A DNA stretch of 64,000 nucleotides from JAVVVD01 sp036652795 (GTDB taxonomy: Bacteria; Bacillota; Clostridia; Christensenellales; CAG-138), in the NCBI GenBank assembly GCA_036652795.1, contig JAVVVD010000004.1, positions 123,853-187,852 on the forward strand. Direction: 5' to 3'. Of the stretch, positions 16,045 through 24,373 are shown piece by piece. A program made the translations under genes and the position numbers. How positions within the stretch are numbered: position 1 is the stretch's first letter; the number at the start of each line of letters is the position of its first letter. The notes below the pieces were generated by a model that was not told the DNA's origin, did no database searches, and worked only from the letters and a program-made list of their open reading frames with translations.

Positions 16045-17394
16045 ATGCGCGAGCTTTCATCCTGCTCCTGCCGCGAGGGTGTGGAAACGCTGTTTTCGCT
16101 TCTTGGCAGGCTGACGATTATCAGGGATGCGCCGGGCGCTCCGCTGGATCGATTGATGCAGCTTACGTGCGCGTTTAGCGCGGGCGACGCCGCCCTGTGT
16201 GAACACCGCTATCACGCGCTTACCACAAGCTTACTCTGCTGCCCTGCCCGCCGCGTCAGCGGTGACTTATGGCGGGATTATGTGTTGTATCTTGTGGTAC
16301 AGCAGCCCAACGCCTTTTCGCTCATGGCAGCGGCACAGCGCGTCGACGATGAGGTGGTATTCGCCATGAAGCACGATTTAGAAGCGCTGCACGTGTTGTT
16401 TCGCCTTACCGACAAGCAGCTTGTGCGCATGGCGCAGGAGCGAAAAAGCGAGCTTAAGCAAAAATCAAAGCAGGGACACGACAGCATATCGCTTATGTCA
16501 ACAGCTGTATGGTCAGGCTCTGCGCCACTCGTTCCGGCGGTGGAAACGCCATATGCACAGTATGAAACGCCGCTGTGTCCCATTGACTTTGAATGGGCGC
16601 AATGGCATTACGGCGAAGCTGAGCTGCGAGGTAGCTATGTTGCCGACGAAGCGCTGGAGGAGGTCTATATGCGGCTCATCAGCGCGGAATCCTGGCGCGG
16701 CATGACGCAGGATCTTTGGAACTTTTTTGCGGCCTATGGCTGCGGTGATTTTCTAAGATATCGTCTGTTTGATTATCAATCCGGCACGCTCATTCCGCTT
16801 ATCGATAGCATAGCCGCACCGCTTTCAGGATCGCTGTACGATGATGAGCGCGCTCAACTTATGGATAACACCATACGATTCATGCGCGGAGAATGTGCGG
16901 ACAACGTGCTTATAACCGGCGGCGGCGGCACCGGCAAAACGGCCCAGGTGCTCTCGCTTGCCTATGAGCTCCCTGAGGTGCGCCTTGTACGGCTTAACGG
17001 TGTTGATCCCGGCAACATAACGGCGCTGCTTTGTCAGCTTGCCGACCAGCCGTTTAAGATAATATTGCTGCTGGACAACATGGATTTTGAGTCTGCGCAG
17101 ATTCGTCAGGCCGTAAGCAGACTTTGCGCCTGCGGCGCACGACCCGATAATGTGCTTGTATACGCCACTGCACGCGATGGCGATGCGGCATTTCCGCTTA
17201 AGCTGCATCTGCCTTGGTTGCAACTTACACCATTTGTAAACCTGGTAATCGAGCTTCTGCTTGCCGGCGGCATAGCCGCAGACGCAATGCAGGCGCGCGC
17301 GCTGTCGTTGGATGCGCAGGTGGATTCCCGCGATAATCTCTCATTCGCGCTTGCGCAGCGGGTGGCGCAGCAATATCGCAGTACGCTAATATAA
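16045..17394 (+). CDS. DUF815-like P-loop ATPase, diverged
   Basis: 449 residues. The N-terminal ~280 residues are helical with no recognised domain. The C-terminal part is an AAA-like ATPase resembling DUF815: NVLITGGGGTGKTAQVLSLA (Walker A) and IILLLDNMDFE (Walker B region). The typical DUF815 ending is altered. Role unknown. GGAGG ends at 16037, so the ATG at 16045 is properly spaced, while the ATG at 16039 is only one base away. It is transcribed alone, divergent from murG. Confidence 0.72.
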   Translation: MRELSSCSCREGVETLFSLLGRLTIIRDAPGAPLDRLMQLTCAFSAGDAALCEHRYHALTTSLLCCPARRVSGDLWRDYVLYLVVQQPNAFSLMAAAQRVDDEVVFAMKHDLEALHVLFRLTDKQLVRMAQERKSELKQKSKQGHDSISLMSTAVWSGSAPLVPAVETPYAQYETPLCPIDFEWAQWHYGEAELRGSYVADEALEEVYMRLISAESWRGMTQDLWNFFAAYGCGDFLRYRLFDYQSGTLIPLIDSIAAPLSGSLYDDERAQLMDNTIRFMRGECADNVLITGGGGTGKTAQVLSLAYELPEVRLVRLNGVDPGNITALLCQLADQPFKIILLLDNMDFESAQIRQAVSRLCACGARPDNVLVYATARDGDAAFPLKLHLPWLQLTPFVNLVIELLLAGGIAADAMQARALSLDAQVDSRDNLSFALAQRVAQQYRSTLI

Positions 17395-17492
17395 CAATAA
17401 TCACAATCAATATGGTTTTTATTCAGATGCTTTAATATCGCTTAATAAACGCGCCATGCATAGGAATTGTTGATGCAATCGCGCAGATGTTA

Positions 17493-17501
17493 TGCTATAA
17501 T
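17493..17501 (+). promoter_or_regulatory. Extended -10 element upstream of cysS
   Basis: TGCTATAAT forms an extended -10 sequence. A TTGATG at 17470 is 20 bases upstream, so the -35 is poor. Confidence 0.4.
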
Positions 17502-17530
17502 TGAGGATGCTATTTTAGGGAGGTATGCCT

Positions 17531-18919
17531 ATGCAGATTTACAACACCATGAACCGCAAAAAAGAAGAGCTGATTCCAAACACACCCGGCGAAATCAAGA
17601 TGTATGTTTGCGGTCCTACCGTGTATAACTTTTTCCATATTGGCAACGCGCGTCCGTTCGTTGTGTTCGACACATTGCGCCGCTATTTGGAATACCGCGG
17701 ATACAAGGTCACTTATGTGCAAAACTTCACCGATATCGACGATAAGCTTATCCGCAAAGCCAACGAGGAAGGCTGCACGATAAGCGATGTTGCCGAGCGA
17801 TATATAAAGGAATACTATACCGACGCAGACGCGTTGGGCATTGAGCGCGCAAGTGTTAACCCGCGTGCCACGGAGCATATCGACGAGATCATTTCGCTTG
17901 TCAGCACGCTGATAGAAAAGGGGAACGCCTACGCTTCAGATAATGGCGATGTGTACTTTTCAGTGCGCAGTTACCCCGCCTATGGCAAGCTTTCCGGTCA
18001 GTCAATCGAAAGCCTTGAGAGCGGCGCACGCATAGACCCCACTGAGGAAAAGCGCGACCCGCTTGATTTTGCGCTCTGGAAGGGTGCAAAGCCCGGCGAA
18101 CCCGCCTGGGACACCCCATGGGGCAAGGGCCGCCCCGGCTGGCATATTGAATGCTCCGCAATGAGCATGGCGCTACTTGGCGAAACGTTTGATATCCATG
18201 CCGGCGGACAGGATCTTATATTCCCCCACCACGAAAACGAGATCGCCCAAAGTGAAGCCGCAACCGGAAAGCCCTTTGCAAAATACTGGATGCACAACGG
18301 CTATATCAATATAGACAATGAAAAGATGTCAAAGAGCCTTGGCAATTTCAAGCTGGTGCGTGATATCGGGTTGGAATATGATCTTGAGGCTGTGCGTCTA
18401 TTCCTATTGTCCGCACAATATCGCAATCCCGTCAACTTCGCGCCCGAGCTTGTTGAGCAGGCGCAAAACGGCCTTATCCGGCTGCGTACCGCGCGCGAAC
18501 GGTTGGCGGAAGCGCCTGTCGGCAATTCCGCAGATGATGCGGCATTCATTGCCGGGCTGGAAAAATATCGCAATGATTTTTGCGCCGCCATGGACGACGA
18601 CCTTAACACAGCCGACGCAGTGGCAGCGCTGTTTGAGCTTGCGCGCGCAGTAAACATATTTGTATCGGAGCCACGCGGCAAAGAGGCACTTGATAAATCC
18701 GCGGCGCTGTATGACGAGTTGTGCAGCGTGCTGGGCATACTACAGCACAGGCAAGCCATTGACGATTTCCCCGCACAGGCCGTGGCGCTGCTGGACGAGC
18801 GCATCAGCGCTCGCGCCGCTAAGAACTGGGCGCGTGCTGATCAGATACGATCTGAGCTAACCGCCATGGGCTTTGCTGTGGAGGATAGTAAGGATGGCGC
18901 AAAGCTTAAGCGGCTATAA
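17531..18919 (+). CDS. cysS: Cysteinyl-tRNA synthetase
   Basis: 462-residue class I synthetase charging tRNA-Cys. The HIGH-type motif is FFHIGNARPF, the KMSKS loop is EKMSKSLGNF, and zinc ligands are present in MYVCGPTVYN, HIECSAMSM and HHENEIAQSE. Length is normal. GGGAGG ends at 17523, so the ATG at 17531 (MQIYNTMNRK) is correctly placed, and the ATG at 17525 is too close. No T-box leader is visible, although cysS in this phylum often has one. Confidence 0.96.
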   Translation: MQIYNTMNRKKEELIPNTPGEIKMYVCGPTVYNFFHIGNARPFVVFDTLRRYLEYRGYKVTYVQNFTDIDDKLIRKANEEGCTISDVAERYIKEYYTDADALGIERASVNPRATEHIDEIISLVSTLIEKGNAYASDNGDVYFSVRSYPAYGKLSGQSIESLESGARIDPTEEKRDPLDFALWKGAKPGEPAWDTPWGKGRPGWHIECSAMSMALLGETFDIHAGGQDLIFPHHENEIAQSEAATGKPFAKYWMHNGYINIDNEKMSKSLGNFKLVRDIGLEYDLEAVRLFLLSAQYRNPVNFAPELVEQAQNGLIRLRTARERLAEAPVGNSADDAAFIAGLEKYRNDFCAAMDDDLNTADAVAALFELARAVNIFVSEPRGKEALDKSAALYDELCSVLGILQHRQAIDDFPAQAVALLDERISARAAKNWARADQIRSELTAMGFAVEDSKDGAKLKRL

Positions 18920-19022
18920 CGCGCTTATTGCGCTTTCGACATTAATGAATAATTTTTAAACAACCATGCATACGGGTTGATTCCCGTGTGCTGCTGTTGG
19001 TATTATATGGAGAGGAATTACT

Positions 19023-19616
19023 TTGCAAATTATGAAAAAATTGATCGTACTCCTTATCGCTTTGGTCGCGATAGTATGTCTGACCGGATGTTTTGGAATG
19101 GCGCCTGCACCAGCAGGTGATGCTACCACGCCTGCCGCTGCACCCACCACAGGCGATACCGCCGCACCTGCGCAGCAAGCAACCGGAGGACTGCTAGGCG
19201 GAGATTTTCTTAACTGGTTCCAGATCGCACTGGCGGCATATTTGCTGTATTGTGTTGTAACAGGGCGCGGCAAACTGTTTGACAATAAATACGTTAAGGG
19301 CGATCCGAAGAAATACCACGTGACGATGCGCATACTCTGCGGTGTATCCGGCACGATACTGCTTGCAACCAGCATACTTGAATTGACCGGAGTTGTTACG
19401 GTTGGCTCCCCATTCTACTGGATAAATTGGGGCGTGGGCTTCGCTTCAATAATAGCGCTGCTGGCATATAACCTGCTAAAAACAGACCGTGCGGCAGCCG
19501 CCGAAGCTACAAAACAGGCGCAAGCCGAATATAAGAGATCTGATCCGCTCAAGGCCGCTTTCGTATTTGACGATGAAGATGATGCGGACAAAAAAAAGGA
19601 TGAAACAACGAACTAA
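19023..19616 (+). CDS. Membrane-anchored lipoprotein, unknown function
   Basis: 197 residues from a TTG at 19023, which AGAGG precedes by seven bases; an ATG at 19032 is the alternative. A lipoprotein signal (KKLIVLLIALVAIVCLTGC) has the lipobox LTGC. An Ala/Pro/Thr-rich linker follows, then three hydrophobic segments (FQIALAAYLLYCVV, ILCGVSGTILLATSIL, WGVGFASIIALLAYNLL) and a charged cytoplasmic-type tail. No family is recognised. It lies 40 bases before the secreted SH3 gene, and both face the cell surface. Confidence 0.72.
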   Translation: MQIMKKLIVLLIALVAIVCLTGCFGMAPAPAGDATTPAAAPTTGDTAAPAQQATGGLLGGDFLNWFQIALAAYLLYCVVTGRGKLFDNKYVKGDPKKYHVTMRILCGVSGTILLATSILELTGVVTVGSPFYWINWGVGFASIIALLAYNLLKTDRAAAAEATKQAQAEYKRSDPLKAAFVFDDEDDADKKKDETTN

Positions 19617-19656
19617 TGGCAACAATACTATCATTTGGGAAAGGATGTAAAACATT

Positions 19657-21348
19657 ATGAAAAAAATTGCACTAAAGCGCCTTGTCGCACTTGCGTTGGT
19701 GATCACCACAATCTTGTGTGTTGCAGCACCCGCAATGGCGATAGAGGCCAATCAGTATAGCGTGATAGAACCTTTTGACGCTGTTACAAACACGGTGGTA
19801 TGGCTGCGCCAAACCGCCATCCCGGATGCCGGCACCAACAAGATAATGGACGTACCCAAGGGCTCGCCAGTGAGCGTACTGGGTAAAAACGGAAATACCT
19901 GGTATTATATAAACTACAATGGCACCACGGGCTTTGCCTATCAGAAGGATATCAGCACCGATTCCGGCAGCACGCCTTCCGTCCCGGACAACAATTATTC
20001 CGACCCTTCCGGCTACACCAGCGTAACCCAGTTTGAGGGCGTTACCAATGCTGTGGTATGGCTGCGCAAAACCGCCAATAAGGATGCCGGCGCAAACAAG
20101 ATAATGGACGTACCCAAGGGCTCCACCATTACCGTAATAGGCGAAAGCGGCCCTGTCTGGTATGTTATAAACTATCGTGGCACAGAGGGCTTTGCCTATA
20201 AGAAGGACATCGATCGCTCCTCCGGCGCAGGCACGACTCCTGATAGCTCCGCCCCAATCACGAACTACACGGGCATCGATCCGTTTGAGGGGATAACCAA
20301 CAGCCTTGTATATTTGCGCAAGACCGCCAGCAAGGATGTAGGCTCCAACAAGATAATGAACGTACTCAAGGGCTCCGCCGTCACCGTAATAGGCGAAAGC
20401 GGCTCCACATGGTATGTTATCAACTACAATGGTACCGAGGGCTTTGCCTATAAAAAGGACATCAATCGCTCCTCCGGCGGCAATAGCGGCGCAGGCAATG
20501 CAATGGGCAACTATACCTCCATCGCCGAATTCCAGGGCACGACCAATGCTACCGTATGGCTGCGCTATACCGCCAACAAAGAGGCCGGCTCCAATAAAAT
20601 AATGGACATAGCAAAGGGCAATGTTGTAACCGTGATAGGTGAAAGCGGCGCAACCTGGTACTATATCCGTTACAACGGAACCGAAGGCTTTGCCTATAAG
20701 AAGGATATCTCAACACCCGGCGCTTCCGGCGGTGCCGGCAGCGGTGCTGGCAGCGGCACCGGCAGCAACCCCTCCGGCGATAACTGGGGTCATATATCGG
20801 TTGCTGGCACAAACATCGATAAGGACATAATGAGCAACCGCGTAAGCGGCGGCAGCTATGTTTACAACGCCATCAGCGGAAGCAACAGCTATGTTTACTC
20901 CCTTACCAATTACAGCGGACAGCCCGCCGTTATCATGGGTCATAACATGCGCGTATCCAAGACTGGCTTCCATGCGCTCCACCATGTGCAAAATGCATTC
21001 CTGGGCGTTGGCTCCTGCGAGCGCTGCGGGGCATCCTGTAGCGGTGCGCGTACCTCCGTGTTTGATATTGACTTCAACGGATCTACTCAGTGGGAGGTTG
21101 TCTGCTTCTATGAGACCCCAACTGGAACCAGCAGCTCCGTTAAAAACCTTGCGGCATGTGCCACAGCCACCAGCGTTGACAGATGGCTTTCCACGCAGCT
21201 TTCCAACGCCAATAAGAGCGGCTGGAAGGGCGAAGTGCTTTCAAACGCCTCCGCCAGCGATAAGCTGATGATCCTCATCACCTGCGGCGACAAAGCAAGC
21301 AACAGCAAGGGCGCTGGCCTTTACTTTGTTCTCAAGGCAATCAACTGA
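19657..21348 (+). CDS. Secreted four-SH3 protein with a sortase-like C-terminal domain
   Basis: 563 residues. A signal peptide (1-28, ending APAMA) is followed by four bacterial SH3-like repeats at about residues 36-100, 122-188, 206-271 and 285-350, each with WLR, AG.NKIM, KG and NG..GFAY, joined by Ser/Gly/Pro linkers. Residues ~376-563 resemble a class B-like sortase: H429 in IMGHNM and C543 in ILITCGD fit the catalytic pair. The expected arginine after the cysteine is absent; the last 20 residues contain none. Several extra cysteines (GSCERCGASC) are present. It is possibly a cell-wall-binding transpeptidase relative or an inactive form. Confidence 0.72.
   Translation: MKKIALKRLVALALVITTILCVAAPAMAIEANQYSVIEPFDAVTNTVVWLRQTAIPDAGTNKIMDVPKGSPVSVLGKNGNTWYYINYNGTTGFAYQKDISTDSGSTPSVPDNNYSDPSGYTSVTQFEGVTNAVVWLRKTANKDAGANKIMDVPKGSTITVIGESGPVWYVINYRGTEGFAYKKDIDRSSGAGTTPDSSAPITNYTGIDPFEGITNSLVYLRKTASKDVGSNKIMNVLKGSAVTVIGESGSTWYVINYNGTEGFAYKKDINRSSGGNSGAGNAMGNYTSIAEFQGTTNATVWLRYTANKEAGSNKIMDIAKGNVVTVIGESGATWYYIRYNGTEGFAYKKDISTPGASGGAGSGAGSGTGSNPSGDNWGHISVAGTNIDKDIMSNRVSGGSYVYNAISGSNSYVYSLTNYSGQPAVIMGHNMRVSKTGFHALHHVQNAFLGVGSCERCGASCSGARTSVFDIDFNGSTQWEVVCFYETPTGTSSSVKNLAACATATSVDRWLSTQLSNANKSGWKGEVLSNASASDKLMILITCGDKASNSKGAGLYFVLKAIN
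19760..20710 (+). repeat. Four tandem SH3-coding repeats
   Basis: Four copies of about 190-200 bases with a spacing of about 240-250 bases. Copies share long near-identical stretches such as those encoding AGSNKIMDV and GFAYKKDI. Similarity at DNA level suggests recent duplication or gene conversion. Confidence 0.75.
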
Positions 21349-21368
21349 TATTAGCCAAGCATACATCT

Positions 21369-21396
21369 ACAGGCCGCCACATTCGTGGCGGCCTGT
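21369..21396 (+). terminator. Intrinsic terminator of the SH3 gene
   Basis: Perfect 12-bp stem ACAGGCCGCCAC (21369-21380) and GTGGCGGCCTGT (21385-21396) with an ATTC loop, followed by an A/T-rich tail. The remaining 150 bases before gcvT show no glycine riboswitch-like structure. Confidence 0.8.
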
Positions 21397-21553
21397 ATTA
21401 TTACTTAATCCACTATATGAACTCATCCTATAAACGAATTTAGCCTTACTATCAGTATTACAATAAGAAATATATAGGATTTGCCCCTTTTTACATGCGG
21501 CGCTTTGGTATATAATAAATTTGTAAAATCAATATCTTCTATTGGAGGTACTC

Positions 21554-22633
21554 ATGGACGAGCTTAAAAAAACTCCGCTCTATCAAACGCATATTGCGCT
21601 TGGCGGTAAAATGGTAGATTTCGGCGGCTGGGCGCTGCCAGTGCAGTATTCCTCCATACTCGAGGAGCATAGGGCAGTGCGCGAATGCTGCGGTTTGTTT
21701 GATGTTTCGCATATGGGCGAGGTGTTTGTTTCTGGTAAGGATGCATTCGCCTACCTTCAACACATGCTCACCAACGACATCACCACAATGACCCCCGGCC
21801 GCTGCCGCTATTCCATGGTATGCTATGATGATGGCGGTGTTGTGGACGATATTCTGGTTTATAAGGATGATGACACTCATTATATGCTTATAGTAAACGC
21901 CAGCAATACAGATAAGGATTACGAATGGTTCGCCTCCCATTCGTGCGGTGATGTTAAGGTCGAAAACCGCAGCGCCGAATTTGCGCAGCTTGCGCTTCAA
22001 GGTCCACGCTTTATGGATGTGCTAAGCGCGCTGGGCGCCAGCGCCATACCCGAAAAAAACTATACCTTCATCGAGCATGGCAATGTTGGTGGTGTGGATT
22101 GCGTAATCTCCCGCACCGGCTATACGGGCGAGGATGGCGTGGAGCTTTACTGCAAGGCAGATGATGGCGCAAAGCTGCACGCACTGCTTATGGAAGCGGG
22201 TAAACCCCTAGGTATGCTGCCATGCGGGCTTGGCGCACGCGACACGCTGCGCTTTGAATCCTCTATGCCGCTATACGGCCACGAGATGGATTCGTCCATT
22301 ACGCCTATGGAGACCGGCATAAGCTTTGCCGTAAAGCTTGACAAGCCTGAGTTTATAGGCAAGGAAGCGCTGCTGGCCTCCCCATGCCGCATTCGAATAG
22401 GGCTTAAGCTTATAGACCGTGGCATCGCACGCGAACATGCCGATGTTTGTTTAAGCGGCGCTGTTGTGGGGCATGTAACCAGCGGCAGCATAGCGCCAAC
22501 GCTTGGCGGCAATTACGCCATGGCGCTAATAGATATAAAGGCGGCGGATGCCGAAGAATTTACCATAGCCGTACGCGATAAACAATTAAGGGCTCAAAAG
22601 GTCGCCCTTCCATTTTATAAAAGAGCAAAATAA
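21554..22633 (+). CDS. gcvT: Glycine cleavage system T protein (aminomethyltransferase)
   Basis: 359 residues. Moves the methylene of the aminomethyl-lipoyl group to tetrahydrofolate, releasing ammonia. The N-terminal LYQTHIALGGKMVDFGGWALP, the LFDVSHMGE region and the RTGYTGEDGVELY motif are family hallmarks, and GLGARDTLRFE follows. GGAGG lies five bases before the ATG at 21554. It is the first of four glycine cleavage genes in order T-H-PA-PB. No lpd or lipoate ligase gene is nearby. Confidence 0.96.
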   Translation: MDELKKTPLYQTHIALGGKMVDFGGWALPVQYSSILEEHRAVRECCGLFDVSHMGEVFVSGKDAFAYLQHMLTNDITTMTPGRCRYSMVCYDDGGVVDDILVYKDDDTHYMLIVNASNTDKDYEWFASHSCGDVKVENRSAEFAQLALQGPRFMDVLSALGASAIPEKNYTFIEHGNVGGVDCVISRTGYTGEDGVELYCKADDGAKLHALLMEAGKPLGMLPCGLGARDTLRFESSMPLYGHEMDSSITPMETGISFAVKLDKPEFIGKEALLASPCRIRIGLKLIDRGIAREHADVCLSGAVVGHVTSGSIAPTLGGNYAMALIDIKAADAEEFTIAVRDKQLRAQKVALPFYKRAK

Positions 22634-22651
22634 TCAAGGAGGATACTTCTT

Positions 22652-23029
22652 ATGACCCCAAACGACCGTAAATACACAAAGGATCATGAATGGATACTAA
22701 TCTCGGACAGGACCGCAATGATCGGCATCACGGACCATGCGCAGGATGCGCTTGGTGATATCGTTTTTGTTGAACTTCCGCAGATAGGCGATACTGTAAG
22801 CGCAGGCGTTTCATTTGCCGTGGTAGAAAGCGTCAAGGCAGCCTCAGAGATATTCACGGAGGTCTCAGGCAGGGTTGTCACCGTAAACGAGGCGCTAAAT
22901 GATTCGCCCGAGCTAATCAACACTGATCCTTACGGCACATACATAGCCGAACTGGAATTTTCCAAGATCAACGAAGGTGCGCTTATGAGCGCCGAAGAAT
23001 ATGACGCCTTCGTTGCACAGGAGGGTTAA
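22652..23029 (+). CDS. gcvH: Glycine cleavage system H protein
   Basis: 125-residue lipoyl carrier. K62 in VVESVKAASEI is the lipoylation site. AAGGAGG precedes the ATG. It shuttles the aminomethyl group between the P, T and L proteins. Six bases separate it from gcvPA. Confidence 0.96.
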   Translation: MTPNDRKYTKDHEWILISDRTAMIGITDHAQDALGDIVFVELPQIGDTVSAGVSFAVVESVKAASEIFTEVSGRVVTVNEALNDSPELINTDPYGTYIAELEFSKINEGALMSAEEYDAFVAQEG

Positions 23030-23035
23030 GTCCAT

Positions 23036-24373
23036 ATGAGAAGCTATGTGCCTAACACGGCGCAGGAGCAACAGGCCATGCTCAAAGAGCTTGGCCTTTC
23101 ATCTCTTGACGCGCTGTATCAGGATGTGCCTGCCGAGCTGATGCTAAGCTATCTCAAGCTGCCCGAAGGAAAGAGCGAGCTTGAAGTGCGCAGGGAATTT
23201 GAGCGCCTTAGCAAGCAGATCGTTACAGATATGCCGCTGTTTCGCGGTGCGGGCGCGTACCACCACTATATTCCGGCAGTAGTTGCGCAGCTTGCAATGC
23301 GCAGCGAGTTCTACACCGCCTACACCCCCTATCAGGCAGAAATGAGCCAGGGCATGCTGCAAGCGATATTCGAATACCAGTCGTTGATGTGCGAGCTGAC
23401 TGGACTGGACGCTTCAAATGCCTCCGTATACGATGGCGCGACTGCCGCCGCCGAAGCCATGCTAATGGCGCGGGATTCAAAGCGCAAGCAGAAGCTGCTT
23501 ATAAGCTGCGCTCTGCATCCCGATGTGATTGCCACAATGAAAACCTATGCGCGCTTTGCAAAGCTTGAGCTTGTAGAGATACCGCTCAACGCACAGGGGC
23601 TTACCGATAGTGATGCGCTAAAGGCTAACCTCGATGGCGCGGCTGGCTTTTTTGCGGCGCAGCCCAACTTTTTTGGCTGCCTTGAGGATATGCAGGCCCT
23701 TTCCGACATAACGCACGAAGGCGGCGCGCTGTTTATAAGCTATGTCAATCCGATCACGCTTGGGCTTGTTAAGCGGCCCGGCGAATACAAGGCGGACATC
23801 GCTGTTGGCGAAGGTCAGCCGCTTGGATTGCCGCTTGCATATGGCGGCCCATATCTTGGCTTTATGTGCGCAAGCAGCAGGTTAATGCGCAATCTGCCCG
23901 GCAGAATAGCAGGGCAGACCACAGATGCCGAGGGAAACCGGGTATTCGTGCTTACTCTTCAGGCACGCGAGCAGCATATCCGCCGTGAAAAAGCGTCCAG
24001 CAATATCTGCTCAAATCAGATGCTGTGCGCCGTTATGGCCAGTATATACCTTGCAACTGTTGGCAAAGCCGGCCTTCGCATGATATCCGAGCAGAATCTG
24101 CAAAAGGCGCATTATCTTGCTGATGGACTATGCACAATAAAGGGCGTGTCCATGCGATATGCGGATACTCCATTTTTCAACGAATTTACGCTGGATTGCG
24201 CAAAGGATTCGGCTGTGATAAACGCAATACTAAAGGATCGCGGCATAGTCGGCGGCGTGCGGCTTTCCCGCTTTGATGCAAAGGATCACGGTATGCTGTG
24301 GTGCGCAACCGAGTGCAATACCCGTGATGAGATTGACGGCGTTATCGCCGCGATGGAGGTGGCGTTAAGATGA
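23036..24373 (+). CDS. gcvPA: Glycine dehydrogenase (decarboxylating) subunit 1
   Basis: 445 residues, the N-terminal half of the split P protein found in many Gram-positive bacteria. Typical motifs are YHHYIPAVV, FYTAYTPYQAE, SVYDGATAAAEA and GLPLAYGGPYLGF. It pairs with subunit 2 to decarboxylate glycine with PLP. It overlaps gcvPB by four bases (ATGA), consistent with stoichiometric synthesis. Confidence 0.96.
   Translation: MRSYVPNTAQEQQAMLKELGLSSLDALYQDVPAELMLSYLKLPEGKSELEVRREFERLSKQIVTDMPLFRGAGAYHHYIPAVVAQLAMRSEFYTAYTPYQAEMSQGMLQAIFEYQSLMCELTGLDASNASVYDGATAAAEAMLMARDSKRKQKLLISCALHPDVIATMKTYARFAKLELVEIPLNAQGLTDSDALKANLDGAAGFFAAQPNFFGCLEDMQALSDITHEGGALFISYVNPITLGLVKRPGEYKADIAVGEGQPLGLPLAYGGPYLGFMCASSRLMRNLPGRIAGQTTDAEGNRVFVLTLQAREQHIRREKASSNICSNQMLCAVMASIYLATVGKAGLRMISEQNLQKAHYLADGLCTIKGVSMRYADTPFFNEFTLDCAKDSAVINAILKDRGIVGGVRLSRFDAKDHGMLWCATECNTRDEIDGVIAAMEVALR

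Noticed and set aside
18977..19006. Promoter TTGATT-N18-TATTAT before the lipoprotein gene
   Set aside because: The predicted transcription start would fall within the AGAGG ribosome binding site at 19011-19015, so the match is probably chance or the start codon is different.
21397..21553. Glycine riboswitch before gcvT
   Set aside because: Only about 150 A/T-rich bases remain after the upstream terminator, with no tandem aptamer-like structure or terminator platform.
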